From the NCBI GenBank assembly GCA_913020155.1, contig CAJWBA010000002.1, forward strand, positions 62,001-126,000: 64,000 bases of DNA, written 5' to 3'. This document shows positions 8,717 to 19,150 of this stretch, piece by piece. The notes under the pieces are model-generated. The model ran no database searches and was not told the origin of the DNA. It saw only the letters and a list, made by a program, of their open reading frames with translations. The position numbers and the translations under genes are program-made. Source of the DNA: an uncultured Flavobacteriales bacterium. Its GTDB lineage: Bacteria > Bacteroidota > Bacteroidia > Flavobacteriales > Flavobacteriaceae. Each line of letters begins with the position of its first letter. Position 1 is the first letter of the stretch.

Positions 8717-10084
8717 TTAGTGGTTATTGAATATTCTTCTAAAGTCTGGAAAAAACTCTAGGAAGGATTCTGAAGGTTCTTTCTTCTTTTTACAGAGGTC
8801 TTGAATAAAAAAATCAGCTTCATTTAAACGACTTAATTTTTGATAACTGGCAGCAATCCGAAAATCTAATTCTTCCTCATTGGGATAAAATTCTTTCGCT
8901 TGAAGACCAACGGTAATCAATTTTTCCCATTCGTTTAAGAAGATGAGTGTATTCATCCACTCAATCCAAATTTTAAGTTCATAATTACCCAGTTCGATAG
9001 TATTTTGATATGCAATTTCTGCCTCAATGTATTTTCCGACAGTTTGAAGTAAAAGAGCATTTCTTTTGTTGTATTCTAAGCTATTTTCGTTTAGCAGAAG
9101 TGCTTTATCTGTATAGTGTAAGGCTTTTTTTACATCCTCTTTATTAATGTAAAAATCGATTAATGCGATCCAGCTTTTTTCATTTGAGGGATCTTCTTGC
9201 ACCGATTTTTTATAGTATTGAATTGCCAACATATCGTTTCCAAGTCTTTGATGACATTTTCCTATTCTCAAATAGGCATAAGCACTGGGATCGTCGATTT
9301 GAATTGAGATTTGATAATTTTCAATGGCCTCATTTGTTCTACCCATTTTTTCCAAAACTTTGCCTTTTTCAATATAGGCTCCTGTAAACTGATCCTCAGA
9401 AATGATTGCAAAATCAAAGGCATTCAGAGCATCTTTATCACGATCTAAGTTGAGATACTGCTTTCCGATTTCATGCCAAGCAATTTCGTTGTATGGGTTT
9501 TTTTCTAAAATTTTATTGAGTACCTCAATTGCCTGTTCGTACTCTCTGAGAAATTCGAAACAAAATAAAAGGTTGTAGAGTACTTGGTAATCTTCAGGAT
9601 CTTGTTCTATGCAAAGTTTAAAGTATTCTATTGCCTCACTGTACTTTTCTATGACCATGAACTCCATACCCAGAAGACACCATATCTCGATCAATTCTTC
9701 GGAGTGTTTTAGAGACTCCAGTAACAAATCAATTGCAGCTTGGTGATTTTTATTTTTTGAAAAAATCGTGGCCCTTTGCACAAAAGTTTCTTGATTTTTA
9801 GGGTCAATTTCTTCAATTGATTCTAGTAGAAGTTTGGCATCCTCATATGCTCCATCAAAAATCAAAAGTTCAGATTTTAAAAGCAGTAGTTCGCTGTGGA
9901 TGGGATGTTGTTTAGTTGCTAATTGTATCGCTTTTTTTGCTAAATTAATTTCGCCTGAATCAATGTAATATTGAACAATAGATTCGAAATCTTCAGCATC
10001 AAAGAAGTATATTTCATTGGTTTTGAGCATTTGCTCAAACCGCGGTATCGGTGAATCGGAATTATTCGAAAAAGGGTCCTGCAT
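8717..10084 (-). CDS. tetratricopeptide repeat protein
   Basis: Multiple TPR units, e.g. EIWCLLGMEFMVIEKYSEAIEYFKLCIEQDPE and EIAWHEIGKQYLNLDRDKDALNAFDFAI. Confidence 0.88.
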   Translation of the reverse strand: MQDPFSNNSDSPIPRFEQMLKTNEIYFFDAEDFESIVQYYIDSGEINLAKKAIQLATKQHPIHSELLLLKSELLIFDGAYEDAKLLLESIEEIDPKNQETFVQRATIFSKNKNHQAAIDLLLESLKHSEELIEIWCLLGMEFMVIEKYSEAIEYFKLCIEQDPEDYQVLYNLLFCFEFLREYEQAIEVLNKILEKNPYNEIAWHEIGKQYLNLDRDKDALNAFDFAIISEDQFTGAYIEKGKVLEKMGRTNEAIENYQISIQIDDPSAYAYLRIGKCHQRLGNDMLAIQYYKKSVQEDPSNEKSWIALIDFYINKEDVKKALHYTDKALLLNENSLEYNKRNALLLQTVGKYIEAEIAYQNTIELGNYELKIWIEWMNTLIFLNEWEKLITVGLQAKEFYPNEEELDFRIAASYQKLSRLNEADFFIQDLCKKKKEPSESFLEFFPDFRRIFNNH

Positions 10085-10163
10085 ATGAAAATGTTACTAT
10101 AATAAAGTTAAATAGAAGTCTGTCATTTTTTAGAGTTGTTCTGGATTGTTTTTAACAAAGTAA

Positions 10164-11363
10164 TTAACAGGATTCCCTTAGGATTTCATCAAATATCTCA
10201 TTTAGTATTGCACAACCTTTTTTAATTTCTACTATTGAAATATTTAAGGGTGGTGAAATTCGAATGGCTTTTTTTTCCCAAAGTAACCAAAATAGGAGTA
10301 AGCCTTTTTCCTTAGATTTTAGTACAACCTTATTGGCTATTTCTAAGGTTTCAAAGAGTGGAGCTAGCATCAGTCCTTTTCCGTTTATTTGCTTTACCAA
10401 AGGGTGTTTTAATAGTTTTCTAAATAGCTTTTCTTTTTCTGGGATGGTTTCAATTATTTTTTCTTTTTTTAGAACAACTAGATTTTCAAGTGCGGCAGCT
10501 GAAACAACAGGATTGCCACCAAAAGTAGTAATATGACCCAGCTTAGGGTTTTCACTCAATAAATTCATAAACTTTTCGGAACTGCTAAATGCTCCAATGG
10601 GCAGACCTCCTCCCATTCCTTTTCCCATTACTAAAATATCTGGAATAACTCCGTAATGTTCAAATCCAAATAGTTTTCCTGTTCTCCCGAATCCGGACTG
10701 AATCTCATCTAATATGAGAAGAGCTCCAACAGAGTCACATCGTTTTTTCACTTTTTTTAAATAGCTGTTTTTTGGGGTTACAAAACCTGCACCTCCTTGT
10801 ATGGTCTCTAATACTACAGCTGCAGTTTTAGTTGTTATTTTCTCAAGATCGTTTAGATCATTAAATTGTATGAATTGTACTCCAGTCAGTAAAGGGCGAT
10901 ATGCTTTTTTTTGTTGTTCTGCTCCTAGTAGGCTCAAAGCCCCGTGTGTGCTTCCGTGATAAGCATTATGAGCTGCAATTAATTCTGCTCTTCCAGTTAC
11001 TCTTTTTGCTAATTTTATTGCTCCTTCTATCGCTTCAGTTCCAGAGTTTACTAAATAGGTGACTTCTAATTTTTTTGGCAGTACGCCAGCAAGTTCTTTA
11101 GCAAGATTTACGCTTGGTTCTTGAGCAAATTCTCCATAGACCATAACATGTAAATAGCGGTTAGTTTGTTTTTTTATGGCGGCTACAATTTTAGGGTGAC
11201 AATGTCCTAGTGTACAAGCCGAAACACCAGCAATAAAATCTAAATAGGATTTCCCATCGCTATCATAGACATAACTTCCTTTGGCGTAATCAATTGTAAT
11301 TCCAAGAGGATAGGGGGTAGTTTTTGCCTGATATTTCAAAAAATCCTCTCTTAAACTTTTCAT
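10164..11363 (-). CDS. class III (aspartate aminotransferase-family, ornithine-type) PLP aminotransferase
   Basis: YLDFIAGVSACTLGHCHP, NSGTEAIEGAIKLAKR, LILDEIQSGFGRTGKLF, GKGMGGGLPIGA. Confidence 0.92.
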   Translation of the reverse strand: MKSLREDFLKYQAKTTPYPLGITIDYAKGSYVYDSDGKSYLDFIAGVSACTLGHCHPKIVAAIKKQTNRYLHVMVYGEFAQEPSVNLAKELAGVLPKKLEVTYLVNSGTEAIEGAIKLAKRVTGRAELIAAHNAYHGSTHGALSLLGAEQQKKAYRPLLTGVQFIQFNDLNDLEKITTKTAAVVLETIQGGAGFVTPKNSYLKKVKKRCDSVGALLILDEIQSGFGRTGKLFGFEHYGVIPDILVMGKGMGGGLPIGAFSSSEKFMNLLSENPKLGHITTFGGNPVVSAAALENLVVLKKEKIIETIPEKEKLFRKLLKHPLVKQINGKGLMLAPLFETLEIANKVVLKSKEKGLLLFWLLWEKKAIRISPPLNISIVEIKKGCAILNEIFDEILRESC

Positions 11364-12982
11364 TCCTTAACATTAGGATTTACAGGAGTCATAGATTGTT
11401 CTACTTCATCAACTTTGAATAAGTCTCCAAAGGTTTTTGGTTTTTCATTTTCTCTCCATAAAAATCCTTTCAATTTTCTTAGATTTTTATCGATTTGTTT
11501 TTCAGGAAATACTTCTCCATCTGGACTTACATAAAAGGAGATTTCATTAATTTCATTGTTTAAGAACACGATATCCAAAGCACTACAAATGGTTTTGTTG
11601 ATTCCAATAAGCTCACCTTCTTCGGAGTACAAATAATAAATTACCATAGTATTCTTAATGACATCTAAATTTTTTAGGGCTCCCTCTTCAAAATTTCCAT
11701 AAAGCTCACTTCCAACTATTTGGTTGTAACCATCATTACTCAGAGTGTCTTTTTCAATGATGAAGGCATTTCCGAAAATCTGAAGGGAATCTAATTTTTT
11801 TTCAGCATTCTTTGTTAACAAATGAATTACCTCTCCACTCATTTGACTGGCACCAAACCATAGGACAGGATTTCTTATGTTTTTTTCATCATCGCTGAGA
11901 ATTTGAGCTTGTTTTTTGGTCAGAGGTCTTTTGTGTAATTCTATTTTTCCAATCTGATCGTCCAAATACAAAGAGTCTGATTTACCTCGAATGTCGGATT
12001 TAAAAATTTTGACTCCATAATAACCTCTTAATACTCGGTGTTCTGGAGGTCCAGTTCCAATCAACGTATCTGCTTTTATGAAGAGGGAGTCGTTTTGTAA
12101 AATGTTTATAGCGTATGCTTTTCTTGTGATTATTGCAGAATCTTTTGCCTTAAAAATTTCAGCAAAATTCCCGTAAATAATAGATTTGTTGATGGTATCG
12201 GTTATCGATACATCATAATTTGCCGATGCATATTCCCTATCATTTTCAAAATACAGGCTATCTCCTTCAATTATTTTTTGGTTGTAATTGATCAATGCGT
12301 TTTGTTTGAAATTCCCTCGCTGCGCATCTAAGTTGTAAAATCCCCGTTCGCAATAAATATCATAATCAGCTCCTACGATTTTTGTTGGTCCGTACAAAAA
12401 GGCTTTGTTTGTCTCAGTAAAATAATCTAATTGAGTGGAGGTTACGCAGTACTCTGGATTATTGATTCGTACATTAGAAATAAATTGATATTTTTTTTCA
12501 TTCATAAAATACTTTCCGCGATTACTTTTCAAAATACTGGCACTGTCAACTATTGTACCAGGGGTCTCATAATAGGCTACGTTTTTATTCCGATCGAGGT
12601 AAAGGGTGTCCGTTTCAAGGGTCATGTCAGGTTGTTTGAGAAAAACATTACCCCATGCTTTCGCTTTTCCATTTGCACCATCATATTCTAAGTATTCACT
12701 GGTCATGCGTAAGGTATCTCCTTGAGTAAAAACGACTTTACCTTCAGCTTCAAAAAAGTTTTTTTTGGAATAAAAGAAGGATTTATCCGAAACAACCAAC
12801 GCACCTTTGTGAAAAAGATGTACCCTCGTGTCTCCTATTTTTAGTAAAATATTCGCCTCAGGATATAAGGCTTCATCTTTTTCGAAAGAACCTGCTTGCC
12901 GAATTTCTACAATCTTAGGTTCTTGCGCAGTTGCATATTGGCTCATACAACCCAGTAAAAACAAAAAAACAAGTTTTTTCAT
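11360..12982 (-). CDS. OstA-like protein (LptA/LptD-type organic solvent tolerance family)
   Basis: Signal peptide plus repeated OstA-type strands (ILLKIGDTRVHLFHKGALVVSDKSFFYSKKNFFEAEGKVVFTQGDTLRMTSEYLEYDG). Confidence 0.85.
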   Translation of the reverse strand: MKKLVFLFLLGCMSQYATAQEPKIVEIRQAGSFEKDEALYPEANILLKIGDTRVHLFHKGALVVSDKSFFYSKKNFFEAEGKVVFTQGDTLRMTSEYLEYDGANGKAKAWGNVFLKQPDMTLETDTLYLDRNKNVAYYETPGTIVDSASILKSNRGKYFMNEKKYQFISNVRINNPEYCVTSTQLDYFTETNKAFLYGPTKIVGADYDIYCERGFYNLDAQRGNFKQNALINYNQKIIEGDSLYFENDREYASANYDVSITDTINKSIIYGNFAEIFKAKDSAIITRKAYAINILQNDSLFIKADTLIGTGPPEHRVLRGYYGVKIFKSDIRGKSDSLYLDDQIGKIELHKRPLTKKQAQILSDDEKNIRNPVLWFGASQMSGEVIHLLTKNAEKKLDSLQIFGNAFIIEKDTLSNDGYNQIVGSELYGNFEEGALKNLDVIKNTMVIYYLYSEEGELIGINKTICSALDIVFLNNEINEISFYVSPDGEVFPEKQIDKNLRKLKGFLWRENEKPKTFGDLFKVDEVEQSMTPVNPNVKE

Positions 12983-13012
12983 GAAATCTAAGTTGTTGTA
13001 ATTAATTATGGT

Positions 13013-14284
13013 CTAGCGGAAAATTGTTTGTTTACGATCGGGCCCTACAGAAACTATTTTGATGGGTGTTTCCAATTCTTTTTCAAGATAAACGATGTAG
13101 TTATTAAATTCTTCTGGAAACTGATCTTCAGAAGCTAATTTGGTAAGATCTTCTTCCCACCCAGGAAGTTCTAGGTACTCAGGTGTTACATGTTCCGGTT
13201 CTATACTAAAAGGCAAGTGTTTTATTGATCCTTCCTTTGTTTTGTATGATGTACATATTTTAATGGTTTTGAATCCAGAAAGTACATCTCCTTTCATCAT
13301 CATCAACTGCGTAACACCATTAATACGTATTGCATATTTGAGTGCAACTAGATCAATCCAGCCACATCTTCTGGCACGTCCTGTAGTAGCTCCAAATTCC
13401 ATTCCTACTTTTCCCATTCGTTCCCCATCTGCATCAAAGAGTTCAGTTGGAAAAGGACCGCTTCCTACTCGGGTAGCATAGGCTTTAAAAATCCCAAAAA
13501 CATCTCCAATTGAATTTGGAGCAATGCCCAATCCTGTACAAGCTCCTGCAGCTGTTGTTGAGGACGAGGTTACAAACGGATAAGTTCCAAAATCAATATC
13601 TAGGAGGGAACCCTGTGCACCTTCTGCCAAAACTTTTTTTCCTTGTTTGATGGCATTGTGTAGTAAGTTTTCACTGTCAACAATAGGTAATTTTTTCAAC
13701 TCTTCTATGGCGCTGAAAAAGACTTTTTCCAGTACGGGTAGGTCAAATTCTAATTTCCCTTCGTAGTATTCAAGCATTTTCAAATGCTTGGTTTTAAGGT
13801 TTTTATATCGTTCTTTCCAATCGGGAAGTAAGATGTCTCCAACACGTATTCCGTTTCGTCCAGTTTTATCCATGTAGGTTGGACCTATACCCTTGAGGGT
13901 TGATCCAATCTTGGCTTTCCCTTTTGAAGCTTCGGATGCTGCGTCTAACATGCGGTGCGTCGGAAGAATCAAATGTGCCTTTTTGGAGATAAAAAGCTTT
14001 TTTGGAAAGTCAATTTTAAATGGAATTAGTTTTTCAATCTCTGATTGGAAAATCACAGGATCAATAACAACTCCATTTCCAATTAAATTTAGTGCGGTAG
14101 GATGAAAAATCCCTGAGGGAATGGTGTGTAATACGTGAGAAAGACCATCGAATTTCAGGGTATGGCCTGCATTAGGTCCTCCCTGGAAACGAGCAATTAT
14201 ATTATAATTTTTGGTAAGGACATCTACAATTTTACCTTTTCCTTCATCTCCCCATTGGAGTCCTAGTAATAAGTCAACAGACAT
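13013..14284 (-). CDS. purA: adenylosuccinate synthase
   Basis: VDLLLGLQWGDEGKGKIVD, FQGGPNAGHTL, GTTTGRARRCGW-type motif (GATTGRARRCGWIDLV). Confidence 0.97.
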   Translation of the reverse strand: MSVDLLLGLQWGDEGKGKIVDVLTKNYNIIARFQGGPNAGHTLKFDGLSHVLHTIPSGIFHPTALNLIGNGVVIDPVIFQSEIEKLIPFKIDFPKKLFISKKAHLILPTHRMLDAASEASKGKAKIGSTLKGIGPTYMDKTGRNGIRVGDILLPDWKERYKNLKTKHLKMLEYYEGKLEFDLPVLEKVFFSAIEELKKLPIVDSENLLHNAIKQGKKVLAEGAQGSLLDIDFGTYPFVTSSSTTAAGACTGLGIAPNSIGDVFGIFKAYATRVGSGPFPTELFDADGERMGKVGMEFGATTGRARRCGWIDLVALKYAIRINGVTQLMMMKGDVLSGFKTIKICTSYKTKEGSIKHLPFSIEPEHVTPEYLELPGWEEDLTKLASEDQFPEEFNNYIVYLEKELETPIKIVSVGPDRKQTIFR

Positions 14285-14299
14285 GTATGCGTATGTTAT

Positions 14300-14749
14300 T
14301 TAAGATTCTTTTTTTGTGCCGTAAAAGTATAAAGAATGATGATGAATGTCAAGATTAAATACTTCTTCTATTGTTTTTTTAATACTTTGAATTCTGGGAT
14401 CACAAAATTCTTTTACTTCTCCAGTATCTGTAAGTATTACGTGGTCATGTTGTCTGTCAAAAAAGGACTTTTCATACTGAGCTTGATTGTTTCCAAATTG
14501 GTGTTTTCTTACCAATCTAGAATCAAGTAGTAATTCAATTGTATTGTACAGGGTAGCTCTACTAACGCGATAATTTTTATTTTTCATCATTATGTAAAGC
14601 GACTCGATATCAAAATGATCTTTGCTCTCATATATTTCGTGGAGAATAGCAAAACGTTCAGGAGTTTTACGATGTTTATTTTGATCTAAAAATTTAATAA
14701 ACACATTCTTTACAATTTCTTGAGGATTCTGTGTTTCTATCATATTCAT
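14300..14749 (-). CDS. Fur family transcriptional regulator
   Basis: [25 protein letters not shown]...[20 protein letters not shown]...[18 protein letters not shown]. Confidence 0.9.
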   Translation of the reverse strand: MNMIETQNPQEIVKNVFIKFLDQNKHRKTPERFAILHEIYESKDHFDIESLYIMMKNKNYRVSRATLYNTIELLLDSRLVRKHQFGNNQAQYEKSFFDRQHDHVILTDTGEVKEFCDPRIQSIKKTIEEVFNLDIHHHSLYFYGTKKES

Positions 14750-14760
14750 GGTTTAAAATA

Positions 14761-14768
14761 CAAAGGTA
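14761..14768 (-). promoter_or_regulatory. candidate Bacteroidota -7 box (TAnnTTTG) upstream of the Fur-family gene
   Basis: TACCTTTG on the minus strand, 12 nt before the ATG at 14749. No clear -33 TTG seen. Confidence 0.35.
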
Positions 14769-14780
14769 CCTTTTCTTTGG

Positions 14781-16982
14781 CTATTCTCGGGTAACTTTTT
14801 CAATTCCATTTATTTTTAACAGATTATTAACCAGTTTGTTTAGGGTTGTTTTGTTTTTCACATGAACATTTATACTTCCTTTGAAGAGACCTTCGTCAGT
14901 ATCAAAGTTAATTTTGTATATATCAACATTCATGTTGTTTGATATTACTCTGGTTACTTGATTGACTAGTCCAATATTATCAATACCACTAAGTTTTAGC
15001 TTGGCGCTAAAGCGTTGTTCAGAGGAATCGATCCACCATGCTGGTAATACCCGATAAGCGAAGTTTGATTGCAGAGAAAGTGCATTTGGACAATCATGAC
15101 GATGAACTTTAACTCCATCGTTGATTGTTAGAAAACCAAAAACTTTATCCCCAGCAATTGGTGTACAACATTTTGATAAGGAATAGGGTAGTTCTTCTTT
15201 GTTTTTACCAAAAACTAATTTATCGTAATTGGAGGTAAATTCATCTCTATCATTGATTTTGGTTCGAGTACTCGAACCAATTCTTTTTTTAATGAAATTG
15301 ATGAAGGTATTGCTATAACTAGCCGCAAACTCTTTAATTTTCTTGTTATCTACGGTACCAATTCCAACTCTGTAAAACAAATCCAAACTTGTGTTGACCT
15401 TAAAATAGCTAACAAGTCTTCTGGTGGTTTTATCGTTGAGGGTGATGCGGAGTTGTTTGAGTTTTCTTCTTAATAGTTCTTTTCCATCTTCAGCAATGCG
15501 TTTTTTTTCTTCGTTTATTGCTGATTTTATTCTGGAGCGCGCCCTTGAGGTAATAACGTGATCCAACCAGTTGGCGGTGGGTTTAGAATTAACTGAGGTG
15601 ATGATTTCTATATTTTCACCACTCTTGAGGGTTCTACTAAGGGGGACTAATTTTCCATTAATTCTTGCTCCTCTAGCTCTGTAACCAACTTCTGTATGAA
15701 TACTAAATGCGAAATCTAGAACCGAAGAACCATTTGGCAGTGACTTTAGTTCCCCTTGAGGTGTAAACACAAAAATTTCCTCTGAATACAAATTAAGTTT
15801 GAAGTCTTCAACAAAGTCTACTGCATTACCTTCTTTATTTTCTAGGACTTCTTGTATACGATTCAACCAAGATTCAATACCATTTTCTTTTTGTTCTCCA
15901 TGTTTGTATCGGAAGTGTGCGGCATAGCCCTTTTCTGCAATTTCATGCATTCGCTCCGATCGAATTTGTACTTCAATCCATTTGCTGTTTGGCCCCATTA
16001 CCGTAATATGAAGAGACTCATATCCGTTTGATTTTGGTGATGAAATCCAATCCCGGAGTCGAGTAGGGTTCGGTGTAAAGTGATCGGTTATGATGGAATA
16101 AATTTTCCAAGCCAAAAACTTTTCGTTTTTAGGAGTCGATTTGTAAACTATTCGGATTGCAAATTTATCAAATACTCCTTTGTAAGGAATATTTTGTTTT
16201 TGCATTTTTTTATGAATTGAAAATATAGATTTGCTTCGTCCTTTGATAAAATATTTAAGACGTTCTCCTTGGAGTGATTTTTCAACAAAGGCTGAAAAAT
16301 CTTTGATGTATTTTTTTTGTTCCTCTTGGCTTTCTTCAATTTTATCTTTAATTGCTTTAAAACGAAGAGGTTCTGTATATTTTAAACTTAGGTCTTCAAG
16401 CTCTGTTTTTATGTTGTACATTCCAATTCTATGAGCAATTGGAGCGTAGATGTAAAGGGTTTCGGAGGCAATTTTGACTTGTTTGTATTCCGGCATGGAA
16501 TCCATGGTTTGCATGTTGTGTAAACGGTCTGCAATTTTGATGATGATAACTCGAATATCATCATTGAGTGTCAAAAGCATTTTACGAAAATTCTCTGCTT
16601 GAAGAGAAATATCGGTATCTTTTTTGAGTCTTGAAATTTTAGTCAATCCATGAACAATCTTAGCTACGGTGTTTCCAAAAATACGTTCAATGTCATTTAA
16701 GGAATATTCGGTATCCTCTATGGTGTCATGAAGTAAAGCTGCGGCAATTGACGTTGCGTCTAACCCAATTTCTGAGGCTACTATTTTGGCTACTGAAATA
16801 GGATGGAAAATGTAAGCTTCACCCGATTTACGCCTTTGCTCTTTATGGGCATCAACGGCGGTGTCAAAAGCTAAACGAATTAGTTTTTTGTCTTCCTTAG
16901 TGAGTTGGAGGTAACTGATACGAAGAAGCTCCTTGTATTGCTTGGCAATTTCTTTATTTTCTAGTTGTTCATCAACAATCAT
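14781..16982 (-). CDS. RelA/SpoT-family (p)ppGpp synthetase/hydrolase
   Basis: HD domain (HPISVAKIVAS...AALLHDTIEDT), synthetase (SPKSNGYESLHITV), TGS and ACT-like C-terminus. Confidence 0.95.
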   Translation of the reverse strand: MIVDEQLENKEIAKQYKELLRISYLQLTKEDKKLIRLAFDTAVDAHKEQRRKSGEAYIFHPISVAKIVASEIGLDATSIAAALLHDTIEDTEYSLNDIERIFGNTVAKIVHGLTKISRLKKDTDISLQAENFRKMLLTLNDDIRVIIIKIADRLHNMQTMDSMPEYKQVKIASETLYIYAPIAHRIGMYNIKTELEDLSLKYTEPLRFKAIKDKIEESQEEQKKYIKDFSAFVEKSLQGERLKYFIKGRSKSIFSIHKKMQKQNIPYKGVFDKFAIRIVYKSTPKNEKFLAWKIYSIITDHFTPNPTRLRDWISSPKSNGYESLHITVMGPNSKWIEVQIRSERMHEIAEKGYAAHFRYKHGEQKENGIESWLNRIQEVLENKEGNAVDFVEDFKLNLYSEEIFVFTPQGELKSLPNGSSVLDFAFSIHTEVGYRARGARINGKLVPLSRTLKSGENIEIITSVNSKPTANWLDHVITSRARSRIKSAINEEKKRIAEDGKELLRRKLKQLRITLNDKTTRRLVSYFKVNTSLDLFYRVGIGTVDNKKIKEFAASYSNTFINFIKKRIGSSTRTKINDRDEFTSNYDKLVFGKNKEELPYSLSKCCTPIAGDKVFGFLTINDGVKVHRHDCPNALSLQSNFAYRVLPAWWIDSSEQRFSAKLKLSGIDNIGLVNQVTRVISNNMNVDIYKINFDTDEGLFKGSINVHVKNKTTLNKLVNNLLKINGIEKVTRE

Positions 16983-17025
16983 TCAGTAGTAAATTACGGA
17001 AACTAATTAAGCTTCCACAAATTTC

Positions 17026-17826
17026 TCATAAATTTCTTTGACGAATTGCTTCAAAAAGTATTATTCCGGCTGCTACAGATACATTTAACGAGTCATTTAA
17101 TCCTTTCATTGGGATTATGATATGATGCTCACTTTGGTTACACCAACTCTCTGAAAGACCAGTATCTTCAGTTCCAACTGCTATTGCAGTGGCCGTTGTA
17201 AAATCTTCTTTGGTGTAGAGTTTTGCTTCTTGTGATAGCGCTGCACTGTAAAGTTTTATTTTGTTGGATTCTAAAAATTGAAAAACTTCTTCATTACTTG
17301 TTATAGCAATTGGTATTGAAAAGAGACAACCTACACTGGATCGTATTACATTGGGATTGTACAAGTCAGTTTTGGGATTGGTAATGATCAATGCATCAAA
17401 TTTACCAGCATCTATAGTCCTTGCCAAGGCACCAATATTCCCTGGTTTTTCTGGGGATTCAGCAATTAAAATTAGAGGGTTTTCTTTAAGTTGAAGCTCG
17501 CATAGACGATGTTCTTTTTTTTGTGCGATCGCCAGTGCCTCACTGGTATTGGTTCGGTAACACAAAGATTTAAACAAAGGTTTAGCTAGTTGATGAAGCT
17601 CAACCTTTAGACCCATCAGTTTTTGTGTTAAAAGTTTTATCTTTTGGGATTGATATTCTTCAGGCACATAAAGTTCTTCTATTTTGTAGCCGGCACGAAG
17701 TGCATATTTGATTTCTTTTACACCTTCAATTACAAATTGATTGTTTTCTTTTCTTTTTTTAAGTTTTTCTTGTAAGGCTTTGAGGATTTTTATTTTAGGG
17801 TTTTGAGCACTCGAAATATATCCCAT
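17026..17826 (-). CDS. TrmH/SpoU-family RNA 2'-O-methyltransferase
   Basis: ESPEKPGNIGALARTIDAGKFDALI ... AVGTEDTGLSESW ... IIPMKGLNDSLNVSVAAGIILFEAIRQR. Confidence 0.93.
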   Translation of the reverse strand: MGYISSAQNPKIKILKALQEKLKKRKENNQFVIEGVKEIKYALRAGYKIEELYVPEEYQSQKIKLLTQKLMGLKVELHQLAKPLFKSLCYRTNTSEALAIAQKKEHRLCELQLKENPLILIAESPEKPGNIGALARTIDAGKFDALIITNPKTDLYNPNVIRSSVGCLFSIPIAITSNEEVFQFLESNKIKLYSAALSQEAKLYTKEDFTTATAIAVGTEDTGLSESWCNQSEHHIIIPMKGLNDSLNVSVAAGIILFEAIRQRNL

Positions 17827-17830
17827 CTTT

Positions 17831-19150
17831 TTATTTCCTTGAATACTTTTCCATGTAGCGTTTCCACAGTTCAGTTTGGTGTGTCTCTAGAGAAATATTT
17901 TTACCATTGATAAACGCATGGGTTAATTGGTTTGTTCTCATGTCTAGCGCGTCTCCTAATGACAGGAATAAGGTTGCATCTTTACCAACAGTAAGGCTCC
18001 CCAAACGGTCTGCTACTCCAAGAATTTTAGCTGCATTCAGTGTGATTAATTGAACTGCTTTTTCTTTGGGTACACCATAGGCTGCAAAAGTTCCTGCATA
18101 AAATGGGAGATTCCGTGTATTCATTCGCTCCATTCGTCCACTTACATCTATGGTGATTGTAAGCCCAGCGTCCATTAGGATTTTAGCCATTTTGAAAGGA
18201 AGTTTAATGTCTTGATCTTCCAGCGTGGGTAAACGATGGGGCCTTGAGACAATAACAGGGATGTCGTGTTCCGTAAGAAAATCAGTTGTTAAATATGCTT
18301 CTTTTCCACCTACCAACACGATTTTTTTGACCTGATGTTCTTTTAAAAACTGAATTCCATCTACTATTTCCCTATGACCATCTGCATGAAGGTAAACGGT
18401 TTGGTTTCCTGTAAAAGCATTTTTCATTGCCGCAAAAGGGAGGTGTTTTGTTTTTGATTGGGTTTGGTTGTAGGCAAATGCCTCACTGATAAATTGATCT
18501 AAAGATTTAATTTTTTCTTCATAACTCTTTTGATTGTATTTCAATTCAGCTGTACTACTTCTTCTGCTAGAAGTGTATGCTCTTGGCCAATTGATATGCA
18601 ATCCTTCATCGGTTATTATTGCAGCATCTTCCCAATTCCAAGCATCAAATTGAACAATTGAAGAGCTTCCAGAAATTACCCCTCGTGTTGGAACTATCTG
18701 TGCTGATAAAATTCCATTGGGTCTGAGACTTTCCACTACTTTTGACTCTGCATTGTAGGCTATGATTGTTCGGATATGAGGTAAATACTCACCAATTTCA
18801 TTTAGATCATTTGTTGCACGAACAGCACCAATTTCGACCATCCCAACAGTAGCATTTGCAGCAATAAATCCAGGGTAAAGATGCTGCCCCTCAGCATTTA
18901 TGGTTTTATCGTATTGATTTTTAACAAGATCAGAAGTTGTTATTTCTACAATTTTTCCTTCCCGAATACCCAGGGCGCTATTTTCTATCAGGCTACCGTC
19001 TCCTATATGTGCCGTTGCTCCGATAATGAGTATGGCTTTATTTTGATCAACTGCAGGGGTTTGTTGAGCAAATCCTTTATTGCAGCTTAGTAAAACAATT
19101 AATGTACAAATGTAATTTTTCATAAGTAATATTTTAATCGAGGGTTTCAC
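17831..19150 (-). CDS. amidohydrolase family protein, secreted
   Basis: Signal peptide; ILIIGATAHIGDGSLIENSALGIREGKI...LYPGFIAANATVG...LITLNAAKILGVADRLGSLTVGKDATLFLS. Confidence 0.85.
   Translation of the reverse strand: MKPSIKILLMKNYICTLIVLLSCNKGFAQQTPAVDQNKAILIIGATAHIGDGSLIENSALGIREGKIVEITTSDLVKNQYDKTINAEGQHLYPGFIAANATVGMVEIGAVRATNDLNEIGEYLPHIRTIIAYNAESKVVESLRPNGILSAQIVPTRGVISGSSSIVQFDAWNWEDAAIITDEGLHINWPRAYTSSRRSSTAELKYNQKSYEEKIKSLDQFISEAFAYNQTQSKTKHLPFAAMKNAFTGNQTVYLHADGHREIVDGIQFLKEHQVKKIVLVGGKEAYLTTDFLTEHDIPVIVSRPHRLPTLEDQDIKLPFKMAKILMDAGLTITIDVSGRMERMNTRNLPFYAGTFAAYGVPKEKAVQLITLNAAKILGVADRLGSLTVGKDATLFLSLGDALDMRTNQLTHAFINGKNISLETHQTELWKRYMEKYSRK

Noticed and set aside
14781-16982. relA/spoT as a toxic small alarmone or phage-defence gene
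   Set aside because: Full-length HD-synthetase-TGS-ACT architecture, consistent with the housekeeping stringent-response enzyme.
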